From NCBI GenBank assembly GCA_036511155.1, contig DATCCR010000274.1, positions 1 to 12,742 of the forward strand: a DNA stretch of 12,742 nucleotides. The letters run 5' to 3'. Positions 6,866 to 12,647 of this stretch are shown one piece after another. Positions within the stretch are counted from its first letter, which is position 1, and each line of letters starts with the position of its first letter. Under the pieces are notes generated by a model. That model was not told where the DNA came from, did no database searches, and was given only the letters and a program-made list of their open reading frames with translations. Source of the stretch: Bog-756 sp036511155 (lineage in GTDB: Bacteria > Actinomycetota > Acidimicrobiia > Acidimicrobiales > RAAP-2). Both the position numbers and the translations under genes were made by a program.

Positions 6866-6895
6866 ATGGTAGCAGGATACCCCAAGGGGTATCAA
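6866..6895 (-). promoter_or_regulatory. promoter of the MMPL-DUF2892-cstR-dsbA-like operon
   Basis: On the minus strand a -35 TTGATA (6890-6895) and a -10 TACCAT (6866-6871) are separated by 18 bases. The leader to the MMPL start codon is then about 75 bases. The -35 belongs to the operator palindrome, the same arrangement as at the SQR promoter. An extra partial half-site, ATACCC on the minus strand, lies at 6854-6859. Confidence 0.65.
6874..6895. promoter_or_regulatory. CstR/CsoR-type operator upstream of the MMPL gene
   Basis: The core 6876-6893 is a perfect palindrome GATACCCC-AA-GGGGTATC. On the minus strand the site starts TTGATACCCC, identical to the half-site at 2849-2870. Only the two outermost bases on the far side differ from perfect 22-base symmetry. 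Two copies of one operator at the heads of two units around a CstR gene make a strong case for a single regulon. Confidence 0.82.
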
Positions 6896-7513
6896 TCCGT
6901 GACGCCGATCGCCACGGTTGCCCGTCACCGAGTTGCTCGGATGCCCGGATGGGACCCCGACCCGGAAGCGACGGACCATGGTGTGGACGGCGGCGGTGTG
7001 GACGGCGGCGACGGCACCGGTTCCATGGACGTCTGACCCCGTTGCGCACACGGCTGGATCACGCGGTCCGACTGATTCGGCGCTCCCCACCGGGACGCGG
7101 CGATGCCGGTCGGGCGACGGGATGCTTCCGCTCGGAAGGGTCCGAAGAGGAACCGTGGGTGACCGGTGTTCCGGTCCCATCGGGCCTGACCGAGCGGACC
7201 ATTCCTCCGCCCAGGTAGTCGGCTGGGAAGCGGCGTGCGACGTGGCCCCGGCGGCGCTCTGATCGGCGTCCGCATCAGGTCATTGCGGCTCAGGGCGTCG
7301 GCTGGACGGATCCCGACCGTCGCCGACCCACACTCCTTCGCCCGGATCGGACGAGCGTTGCGCGCCGCGGACCCGGAGTGCCCGTCAGGTGCTGGCCTGC
7401 TCCCGGGCCGGCAGGCATGCAGGGGGTGTGGACAACGGCGGTCACCTCAGTGAGAGGCCGTCTACCCGACATGGTGCCGGACCAGCGGAAACATGGCAGT
7501 CAGTCCAATGCAG
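6896..7513. other. 618-base stretch with no convincing gene
   Basis: Open frames occur on both strands, as expected at this GC content, but none shows a recognisable domain, a good ribosome binding site or plausible composition. The only structure I see is an exact tandem duplication of the 15-base unit GTGTGGACGGCGGCG at 6981-7010. No transposase, integrase remnant or tRNA is visible. The stretch lies directly beyond the 3' end of ssrA. Confidence 0.6.
6981..7010. repeat. exact tandem duplication of a 15-base unit
   Basis: GTGTGGACGGCGGCG occurs twice in a row in the gene-free stretch between the MMPL promoter and ssrA. It is probably replication slippage. It differs in sequence from the 15-base repeat at 4351-4395. 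Confidence 0.85.
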
Positions 7514-7861
7514 TGGAGGTGCCGAGAATCGAACTCGGGTCCTCCGGCTTCTCAATAGGTCTTCTCCGAGCGCAGCCGGCGGTGGATTGTCGGGACCCGT
7601 TCCGCTACCGGCGGCAGGTCGGGTCCGTATCCGACTGAGTTGTCCCTGACGGCCCGTCGGCGCAGTCGTTCAGGTGAGCCCCACTAGATGGCGCCCTGTT
7701 CTGACCCGTGGGGCTTAGACCAGGAGGACGTCGCAGTTTCTAGGCTGCGAGCGCGAGCTGAGGCTCGGCGTTTGTTTTTGGTTCCGGCTCTTTAACGTGG
7801 CTCCGGAGACCACGGCTCGCTTCTCCTACATCGACGACCGGAGTCGAAGCCTGTCACCCCC
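7514..7861 (-). ncRNA. ssrA: transfer-messenger RNA (tmRNA)
   Basis: tmRNA rescues stalled ribosomes, acting first as an alanyl-tRNA and then as a short mRNA that adds a degradation tag. The 5' end GGGGGTG (7855-7861) pairs with CACCTCC (7515-7521), including the G3-U wobble that alanyl-tRNA synthetase recognises, with discriminator A at 7514. The T-arm CCGAG-TTCGATT-CTCGG precedes the 3' acceptor strand, and GACAGGCTTCGACTC follows the 5' strand. The bases after the discriminator are CTG, so the terminal CCA is not encoded. The tag frame ends ...QLALAA-TAG (stop 7740-7742). With GCC at 7767-7769 as resume codon the tag is AEPQLALAA. That choice fits the A at -4 and C at -1 seen before the M. 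tuberculosis resume codon. A candidate -10 element TAGACT lies about 46 bases upstream. The smpB gene is just upstream on the same strand. Confidence 0.95.
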
Positions 7862-7942
7862 TGGGGTACTCCACCGACCGCACACGGCGTGCGACCGGAC
7901 CACCAGTCTACCGCCCGCCTGTGCCGGCACTCCGCCGGGTGC

Positions 7943-8488
7943 TCAGTCCCGGTGCTTGGCCGCCGTGCGGGCCTCGCGGGCGGCGTCCCGTCCGGCGTCC
8001 CGGGCGGCGATGGCGTGGCGCTTGTCGTACTGGCGTCGGCCCTTGGCGAGGGCCAGCTCGACCTTGGCCCGGCCGTCCTTGAAGTAGATCTTGAGCGGCA
8101 CCATGGTCAGCGAGTTCTGCTTGGACTTGCCCATCCACTCGTCGATCTGACGCCGGTGCAGGAGCAGTTTGCGCCGGCGGTCGGGGTCATGGGCACCGAA
8201 GCCGGTGGCCTGGGCGTAGGGGGGGACGTGGACGCCGAACAGCCACATCTCGCCGTCGTCGATGCGGGCGTAGGAGTCCTGGAGGGCGATGCGGCCCTCA
8301 CGCAGCGACTTCACCTCGGAGCCCTGGAGCACCATGCCGGCCTCCACGGTGTCGATGATCTCGTAGTCGTGCCGGGCCCGCCGGTTGGAGGCCACCATCC
8401 GGTTCATCTCCTTGGGCGCGCCCTTCACGCCTCCCGCCTTGCCGCCCGGGGCGGCGGACTGCTTCTTCTTGGCTGCGGCCACGCCCAT
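7943..8488 (-). CDS. smpB: SsrA-binding protein SmpB
   Basis: SmpB binds the tRNA-like domain of tmRNA and carries it to stalled ribosomes, with its C-terminal tail probing the empty mRNA channel. Signature segments are NRRARHDYEIIDTVEAGMVLQGSE, EVKSLREGRIALQDSYARI, the KLLLHRRQID block and KVELALAKGRRQYDKR, followed by a basic Ala/Arg-rich tail. From ATG 8488 the protein is 181 residues with a Lys/Gly/Ala-rich N-terminal extension of about 30, longer than the usual 150-160. An alternative ATG at 8398 has AAGGAG nine bases upstream and gives 151 residues starting MVASNRRARH, so the start is open. The gene ends 81 bases before ssrA on the same strand, so protein and RNA partner are neighbours. 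It is divergent from the JAMM protease gene, with 49 bases between the two start codons. Confidence 0.96.
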   Translation of the reverse strand: MGVAAAKKKQSAAPGGKAGGVKGAPKEMNRMVASNRRARHDYEIIDTVEAGMVLQGSEVKSLREGRIALQDSYARIDDGEMWLFGVHVPPYAQATGFGAHDPDRRRKLLLHRRQIDEWMGKSKQNSLTMVPLKIYFKDGRAKVELALAKGRRQYDKRHAIAARDAGRDAAREARTAAKHRD

Positions 8489-8523
8489 CGACGGTAGTCG
8501 CCGGACCGTGTACCGGCGTCCTC

Positions 8524-8537
8524 TAGCGTGAGGGGCG
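8524..8537 (+). promoter_or_regulatory. -10 element of a possible leaderless transcript for the JAMM protease gene
   Basis: TAGCGT at 8524-8529 ends eight bases before ATG 8538, which would place transcription start at or almost at the start codon. GAGGGG at 8530-8535 could alternatively serve as a ribosome binding site. No clear -35 is visible in the short divergent gap shared with smpB. Confidence 0.4.
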
Positions 8538-8945
8538 ATGCTCACCCTGCCCCGCGCCGTCCACGACCAGATGGTGGCCCACTGCCTGGTCGGCCTGCCC
8601 GACGAGGCCTGCGGCCTCCTGGGGGGCGACCTCGAGACCGGCGACGCCACCACCTGCTACCCGACCCGGAACCTGGCTGCCTCGGCCAAGCTCTACACCG
8701 TCGACCCGAAGGAGCACCTGCGGGCCGACCGGGACGCCGAGGCCGCCGGCGGCGCCATCATTGGGGTCTTCCACTCCCACACCCACACCGAGGCCTATCC
8801 GTCGCCCACCGACGTGGCCCAGGCCCCGGACCCGGCGTGGCACTACGTGCTGGTCTCGTTGCGGGACACCGAGCCCATGGTCCGCAGCTACCGCATCGTC
8901 GACGCCACCGTCGAGGAGGAACCGGTCCGCCTGCTCGGGCGGTAG
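8538..8945 (+). CDS. mec: JAMM/MPN+ metalloprotease, Mec-like
   Basis: This 135-residue protein is a stand-alone JAMM zinc protease. The catalytic set is complete: E23 (DEACGLLGG), then H79-S-H81, S89 and D92 in the pattern HSHx7Sx2D (FHSHTHTEAYPSPTD). In Mycobacterium tuberculosis the orthologue Mec (Rv1334) cuts the CysO-cysteine adduct to free cysteine. Relatives such as QbsD of Pseudomonas trim residues after Gly-Gly in sulfur carriers. The neighbours are a CysO-like carrier and a CysM-type synthase in the order mec-cysO-cysM, as in M. tuberculosis. Because the carrier here has residues beyond its Gly-Gly, this protease may do both jobs. The gene ends 139 bases before cysO. The stop codon is part of TAGAAT (8943-8948), which resembles a -10 element for the next genes. 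It has no signal peptide and should be cytoplasmic. Confidence 0.92.
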   Translation: MLTLPRAVHDQMVAHCLVGLPDEACGLLGGDLETGDATTCYPTRNLAASAKLYTVDPKEHLRADRDAEAAGGAIIGVFHSHTHTEAYPSPTDVAQAPDPAWHYVLVSLRDTEPMVRSYRIVDATVEEEPVRLLGR

Positions 8946-9084
8946 AATCCTCACCTGTCAAGTCAAGTTTCGTGGCCACGTCCGACCGCCCGTTCCAGGC
9001 ATCCTCACCGGGGTGCCCCACCTTCCCCACCAGCTGTCCGTGCCGCCCTTCCCGACGGGTGAGCAGAATCGCAAAGGAGCACCC
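8946..9084 (+). promoter_or_regulatory. 139-base leader before the cysO-like gene
   Basis: A -10-like TAGAAT (8943-8948) overlaps the stop of the JAMM gene, which would give cysO-cysM its own transcript with a leader of about 130 bases. The leader ends with AAAGGAG (9073-9079). It holds GC-rich segments such as GGGGTGCCCC (9010-9019) that can fold, but I see no match to a riboswitch I know. Confidence 0.3.
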
Positions 9085-9390
9085 GTGTCCGTCCAAGTGA
9101 ACCTCCCGACCGTGCTGCGGCCCCACGCCGGGGGCGAGCGCAGCGTCTCCCTCGAGGGCACCACCGTGGGCGAGGTGCTGACCGCCCTGGTGGCCCGGTA
9201 CCCGGGTATGAGCGGCCAGGTCATCGATGACGCCGGCACCCTCCACAAGTTCGTGAACGTCTACATCAACGACGACGACGTCCGGTACATGTCGGGCGTG
9301 GACACGCCCGTCGGCATCTCCGACGAGCTCTCGATCCTGCCCGCCGTGGCCGGCGGGGCGTTCGTCGAGGCTGCGCACCAGCCCCGATGA
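9085..9390 (+). CDS. cysO: ubiquitin-like sulfur carrier protein, CysO/MoaD-like, with a C-terminal extension
   Basis: This 101-residue beta-grasp protein of the MoaD/ThiS/CysO type carries sulfur as a C-terminal thiocarboxylate for cysteine synthesis. The fold is recognisable from VSVQVNLPTVLRPHAGGE, the helix TVGEVLTALVARYPG and FVNVYINDDDVR through DELSILPAVAGG. Such carriers must end in Gly-Gly to be activated. Here G90-G91 is followed by ten more residues (AFVEAAHQPR) before the stop. The frame is intact and the stop overlaps the cysM start (ATGA), so the tail looks real and would need removal, probably by the neighbouring JAMM protease. GTG 9085 is chosen because AAAGGAG lies five bases before it and it begins the domain correctly. 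An in-frame reading from 8761 would run through the end of the JAMM gene and is not credible. Confidence 0.92.
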   Translation: MSVQVNLPTVLRPHAGGERSVSLEGTTVGEVLTALVARYPGMSGQVIDDAGTLHKFVNVYINDDDVRYMSGVDTPVGISDELSILPAVAGGAFVEAAHQPR

Positions 9391-10334
9391 CCGCCTACGG
9401 CTCCGTCCTCGACCTCATCGGCAACACGCCGCTGGTCGACATTTCGGCGCTGAGCCCCAACCCGGACGTCCGGATCCTGATCAAGCTCGAGGGCCAGAAC
9501 CCGGGGGGCTCGGTCAAGGACCGGATCGCCCTGGCCATGATCGAGGCGGCCGAGGCCGACGGCACCCTCCAGCCCGGCGCCACCCTGATCGAACCGTCGT
9601 CGGGCAACACCGGCATCGGCATGGCCCTCGTCTGCCGGATCAAGGGCTACAAGTTGAAAGTGGTGCTGGCCACCAACGTCTCCATCGAGCGCCGTCAGCT
9701 CCTCGAGTCGTGGGGCGTGGACATCATCGAGTCGCCCGGGGCCGAAGGCTCCAACGGAGCGGTACGTCGGGCCCGTGCCCTGGCCGAACAGCACCCCGAG
9801 TGGACCTTCCTCTACCAGTACGCCAACCCGGCCAACCCGAAGGCCCACTACGAGGGCACCGGGCCGGAGATCTGGAAGGACTGCCCGGAGGTCACCCACT
9901 TCGTGGCCGGCCTCGGTACCTCGGGCACGCTGCTCGGCGTCGGGCGCTACCTGAAGGAGCAGAACCCGGACATCAAGGTGCTCGCCATCGAGCCCCCGGC
10001 CGGCGAGCTGGTCGACGGGCTGCGCAACCTCGACGACGGCTACATCCCGCCCATCTTCGTCGAGAACCACGGGGCCGATCTCCTCGACGGCAAGCGGATC
10101 GTACGGCCCCGCGAGTCCATCGAGTGGACCCGTCGGCTCATGGACGTCGGCATCTTCGCCGGTATCTCCTCGGGCGCCATCCTGGCCGGCGCGGTCAAGA
10201 CGGCGGCCACGCTCGAGTCGGGCGTGATCGTGACCGTCTGCTGCGACGCCGGCTGGAAGTACCTGTCCACCGGGGCCTGGACCGACGACCTCGACGTGGT
10301 CGAGGCCCGGGCCAAGCAGATCACCTACTTCTGA
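9387..10334 (+). CDS. cysM: PLP-dependent cysteine synthase, CysM type
   Basis: This 315-residue fold-type II PLP enzyme carries the Schiff-base lysine K44 in NPGGSVKDR, the substrate loop PSSGNTG (70-76) and the phosphate-binding loop GLGTSGTLLG. The C terminus CCDAGWKYLSTGAW is very close to actinobacterial CysM. M. tuberculosis CysM uses O-phosphoserine and sulfur from CysO thiocarboxylate rather than O-acetylserine and sulfide. The placement directly after the CysO-like gene, with a 4-base ATGA overlap and a JAMM protease upstream, makes the same chemistry likely. This route is thought to resist oxidation. The gene ends 161 bases before the next one, and a weak inverted repeat (GACCGG/CCGGTC, 10333-10356) begins right at the stop. 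It is probably cytoplasmic and dimeric. CysK-like use of acetylserine cannot be excluded from sequence alone. Confidence 0.95.
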   Translation: MTAYGSVLDLIGNTPLVDISALSPNPDVRILIKLEGQNPGGSVKDRIALAMIEAAEADGTLQPGATLIEPSSGNTGIGMALVCRIKGYKLKVVLATNVSIERRQLLESWGVDIIESPGAEGSNGAVRRARALAEQHPEWTFLYQYANPANPKAHYEGTGPEIWKDCPEVTHFVAGLGTSGTLLGVGRYLKEQNPDIKVLAIEPPAGELVDGLRNLDDGYIPPIFVENHGADLLDGKRIVRPRESIEWTRRLMDVGIFAGISSGAILAGAVKTAATLESGVIVTVCCDAGWKYLSTGAWTDDLDVVEARAKQITYF

Positions 10335-10356
10335 CCGGTTCCTGGACCACCCGGTC
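10333..10356 (+). terminator. weak hairpin after cysM
   Basis: GACCGG at 10333-10338 and CCGGTC at 10351-10356 can pair over six bases around a 12-base loop, beginning inside the cysM stop codon. No T-tract follows. It could mark the end of the mec-cysO-cysM transcript. Confidence 0.3.
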
Positions 10357-10463
10357 GGCGGCCGTGTCGCGTCGTCGGGCGCAACCACCTCGGCCGGTGG
10401 AGAGCCGGAACCGCCGGGGTCCGGGAATGCCGAGTGCCCTCCCGGCGGGCGACGGAGCGGGAA

Positions 10464-10495
10464 CCGGGAGCTCCCGGGACGCCTAACCTGGCCCG
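10464..10495 (+). promoter_or_regulatory. promoter region of the hydrolase-rph-rdgB unit
   Basis: TAACCT at 10484-10489 is a good -10 element whose end is six bases before ATG 10496, which predicts a leaderless transcript. No ribosome binding site is visible. A perfect 14-base palindrome CCGGGAGCTCCCGG (10464-10477) occupies the spacer and part of the -35 region, and could be an operator or simply GC-rich symmetry. There is no recognisable -35. Confidence 0.5.
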
Positions 10496-11269
10496 ATGCC
10501 CTCGAGACGGACAACGGACCGCAGCGGAACCGCGCCCGATCCCGGTGACGAGGTGGTCCTCACCGTGCTCGGGTGTGACGGCAGTTGGCCGGGCCCCGGC
10601 GGTGCCGGCAGCGGCTACCTGCTCCGGATCGGCGACACCACGCTGGTCCTCGACGCCGGACCGGGCACGTTCGCCGTCCTCCAGACGTTCCTCGACCCGT
10701 CCGAGATCGACGCCGTCGTCATCTCCCACCACCACACCGACCACTGGACCGACCTGTACGCCATGGACACCCAGGCCCGGTTCGGCGGCCGCCGGGGCCG
10801 GCTGCCGATCTACGCCCCGACGGCGGTCGTCGAGCGGGCCGATCCCGAACGCACGCCGGCCCTCGACTGGCGCACCGTCACCCATGGCGACCGGGCCGGC
10901 ATCGGCGAGGCGTCGTGCGCCTTCCATCGGACCGACCACGCCGAGGAGACCTTGGCCGTCCGCATCGACGGGGCCGGCCGGGCCCTCGGCTACTCTGCCG
11001 ACACGGGGCCGGAATGGTCCCCCGAGGTCCTGGGCACCGGGCTCGACCTGCTGCTCTGCGAGGCGACCTACACCGCCGAGTTCGAGGGGACGGCCGGGCA
11101 CCTGAGCGGCCGGCAGGCCGGGGCGATGGCACGGGCGGCCGGCGCCCGGCGCCTGGTCATCACCCACCGGTTGCCGTCCGTCGACGCACGGGCGGTGGTC
11201 GAGGAGGCCGAGGACGCGTACGGCGGCCCGGTGGAACAGGCAGCAATCGGAAAGGAATTCACACTGTGA
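10496..11269 (+). CDS. metallo-beta-lactamase-fold hydrolase, Rv1339-like
   Basis: This 257-residue protein has the binuclear-metal site of the metallo-beta-lactamase superfamily: H78-x-H80-x-D82-H83 (SHHHTDHW), H148 (RTDHAE), D169 (YSADTGPEW), E189 in LLCEATY, and H202 (AGHLSG) with H224 (VITHR). The LLCEATY and GHLSGRQAG segments are typical of the RNase Z-like branch that contains M. tuberculosis Rv1339, reported as a cyclic-AMP phosphodiesterase. The gene sits directly before rph and rdgB, as Rv1339 does. A cyclic nucleotide phosphodiesterase role is therefore likely but not proven; RNA or other phosphodiesters are alternatives. ATG 10496 is supported by the -10 element six bases upstream (leaderless), though the first 18 residues are low-complexity and the domain begins near residue 19. 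The stop overlaps the rph start (GTGA). Confidence 0.9.
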   Translation: MPSRRTTDRSGTAPDPGDEVVLTVLGCDGSWPGPGGAGSGYLLRIGDTTLVLDAGPGTFAVLQTFLDPSEIDAVVISHHHTDHWTDLYAMDTQARFGGRRGRLPIYAPTAVVERADPERTPALDWRTVTHGDRAGIGEASCAFHRTDHAEETLAVRIDGAGRALGYSADTGPEWSPEVLGTGLDLLLCEATYTAEFEGTAGHLSGRQAGAMARAAGARRLVITHRLPSVDARAVVEEAEDAYGGPVEQAAIGKEFTL

Positions 11270-12018
11270 GCGAGACGAACGGGGCCAAGCGGGCCGACGG
11301 CCGGGGCATCGACGAACTGCGGACCCCTTCGTTCCAGCGGGACTTCACCGTCTTCGCCCCGGGGTCGGTCCTGGTGTCGATGGGACGGACCCGGGTGCTG
11401 TGCACGGCCTCGGTCGAGGAGCGGGTGCCGCCGTGGATGCGGGGCTCCGGCAAGGGCTGGGTGACGGCCGAGTACTCGATGCTCCCCGGCTCGACCGGCG
11501 AGCGGGTGACCCGCGAGGCGGCCAAGGGCAAGCAGTCGGGTCGCACCCAGGAGATCCAGCGCCTCATCGGCCGGTCCCTGCGGTCGGTGTGCGACATGGT
11601 CGCCCTCGGCGAGCTGCAGATCACCGTCGACTGCGACGTGCTCCAGGCCGACGGCGGGACCCGCACGGCATCGATCTGCGGGGCCTACGTGGCCCTGCAC
11701 GACGCCCTGACCCGTCTGGTTCAGAAGGGCACGCTCCGGGCCAACCCGTTGACCGAGGCGGTGGCCGCCGTGTCGGTAGGCGTGGTCGACGGCGTGTGCA
11801 TGCTCGACCTCCCCTACGAGGAGGACAGCCGGGCCGAGGTCGACATGAACGTGGTCATGACCTCGTCGGGCCGGTTCATCGAGGTCCAGGGCACGGCCGA
11901 GGGCATGCCCTTCACCAAGGTCGAGCTGGACGAGATGCTGAGCCTGGCCGAGCACGGCATCGCCCAGCTGCTCGACCTGCAGACGGCCACCCTGGCCGAG
12001 CCCCCGGCCCCGCGCTGA
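11266..12018 (+). CDS. rph: ribonuclease PH
   Basis: RNase PH is a phosphate-dependent 3'-5' exoribonuclease that trims the 3' ends of tRNA precursors and other stable RNAs, working as a ring of six. The 250-residue protein begins KRADGRGIDELR, the usual opening of the family. It contains the basic helix SGRTQEIQRLIGRSLR (91-106), the phosphate-binding QADGGTRTASICGAY (127-141) and the metal/catalytic acids D187 and D193 (YEEDSRAEVDMN), and ends at normal length. GTG 11266 is supported by AAAGGAATT upstream and overlaps the stop of the hydrolase gene by four bases, indicating coupled translation. It is followed closely by rdgB, the usual actinobacterial order. Trimming of tRNA ends here fits a genome that, judging by its tmRNA, does not always encode CCA. 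Confidence 0.97.
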   Translation: MSETNGAKRADGRGIDELRTPSFQRDFTVFAPGSVLVSMGRTRVLCTASVEERVPPWMRGSGKGWVTAEYSMLPGSTGERVTREAAKGKQSGRTQEIQRLIGRSLRSVCDMVALGELQITVDCDVLQADGGTRTASICGAYVALHDALTRLVQKGTLRANPLTEAVAAVSVGVVDGVCMLDLPYEEDSRAEVDMNVVMTSSGRFIEVQGTAEGMPFTKVELDEMLSLAEHGIAQLLDLQTATLAEPPAPR

Positions 12019-12032
12019 GGGACGGGGACGCC

Positions 12033-12647
12033 GTGCCCGAGCGCACCTTCGTGCTGGCCAGCGCCAACCGGGACAAGGCCGCCGAGATCGCCGCCATCCT
12101 CGGTACCGTGCCCGGTGTGACACTCGTTCCCCGACCGGACGACGTGCCCGACGTCGAGGAGACAGGGGAGACCCTGGAGGACAACGCCCGGCTCAAGGCC
12201 GTGGCCCTGGCCGCCGCCACCGGGCTTCCCGCCGTGGCCGACGACACCGGCCTCGAGGTCGAGGCCCTCGACGGGGCGCCCGGTGTCTACTCGGCCCGGT
12301 TCGCCGGCGAGGGAGCCACCTATGCCGACAACGTGGCCAGGCTGGCGTCCGAGCTCGACCGGGTGGGGGCGACGACGCCGGATGCCCGGAGGGCCCGGTT
12401 CCGCAGCGTGGCCTTCGTGGCCTGGCCCGACGGGTCCGAACTGTGGGTGGAGGGCGAGGTCACCGGGGTGATCACCCCCGATGCCCGGGGTGACGGCGGC
12501 TTCGGCTACGACCCGCTGTTCGCCCCCGACGGGTTCGACGGACGCACCTTCGCCCAGATGACTCCGGACGAGAAGCACTCGGTCTCCCACCGGGGCCGGG
12601 CCTTCCGGGCCCTCGCCGAGCGACTGGCCGAGCGGGACGCCGGGTGA
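12033..12647 (+). CDS. rdgB: XTP/dITP pyrophosphatase, RdgB/HAM1 family
   Basis: This 204-residue enzyme hydrolyses the non-canonical nucleotides dITP, XTP and dXTP to monophosphates, keeping deaminated purines out of DNA and RNA. Family motifs are all present: the N-terminal nucleotide loop SANRDK (10-15, usually T/SxNxxK), ETLEDNARLKA (46-56), the metal-binding ADDTGLEV (69-76), GAPGVYSARFAG (81-92), GGFGYDPLF (155-163) and the closing SHRGRA (185-190). GTG 12033 begins right before the conserved first strand and has GGGGACG nearby. It follows rph by 14 bases, so the two are almost certainly co-transcribed. The stop overlaps the start of the next gene by four bases (GTGA). Confidence 0.96.
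   Translation: MPERTFVLASANRDKAAEIAAILGTVPGVTLVPRPDDVPDVEETGETLEDNARLKAVALAAATGLPAVADDTGLEVEALDGAPGVYSARFAGEGATYADNVARLASELDRVGATTPDARRARFRSVAFVAWPDGSELWVEGEVTGVITPDARGDGGFGYDPLFAPDGFDGRTFAQMTPDEKHSVSHRGRAFRALAERLAERDAG

Noticed and set aside
6785..7180. N-terminal extension of the MMPL gene starting at ATG 7180
   Set aside because: It would run through the operator and promoter, has no domain, and ATG 6784 has a proper ribosome binding site.
7851..7871. The 5' edge of ssrA reads TACCCC-AG-GGGGTG on the minus strand, resembling the CstR-type operator
   Set aside because: The G-run is required by the tmRNA acceptor stem, the flanking bases (GGAG and ACAG) lack the TTGA/TCAA arms, and symmetry stops at the C/G core.
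8946..9084. Possible SAM-type riboswitch in the leader of the cysO-like gene (GGGGTGCCCC segment)
   Set aside because: Only one short GC-rich motif resembles part of a known SAM riboswitch; the required pseudoknot and surrounding conserved bases are not visible.
9261..10514. Minus-strand frame of 417 codons opposite cysM
   Set aside because: It is an antisense shadow of cysO/cysM, whose PLP and substrate motifs are intact on the plus strand.
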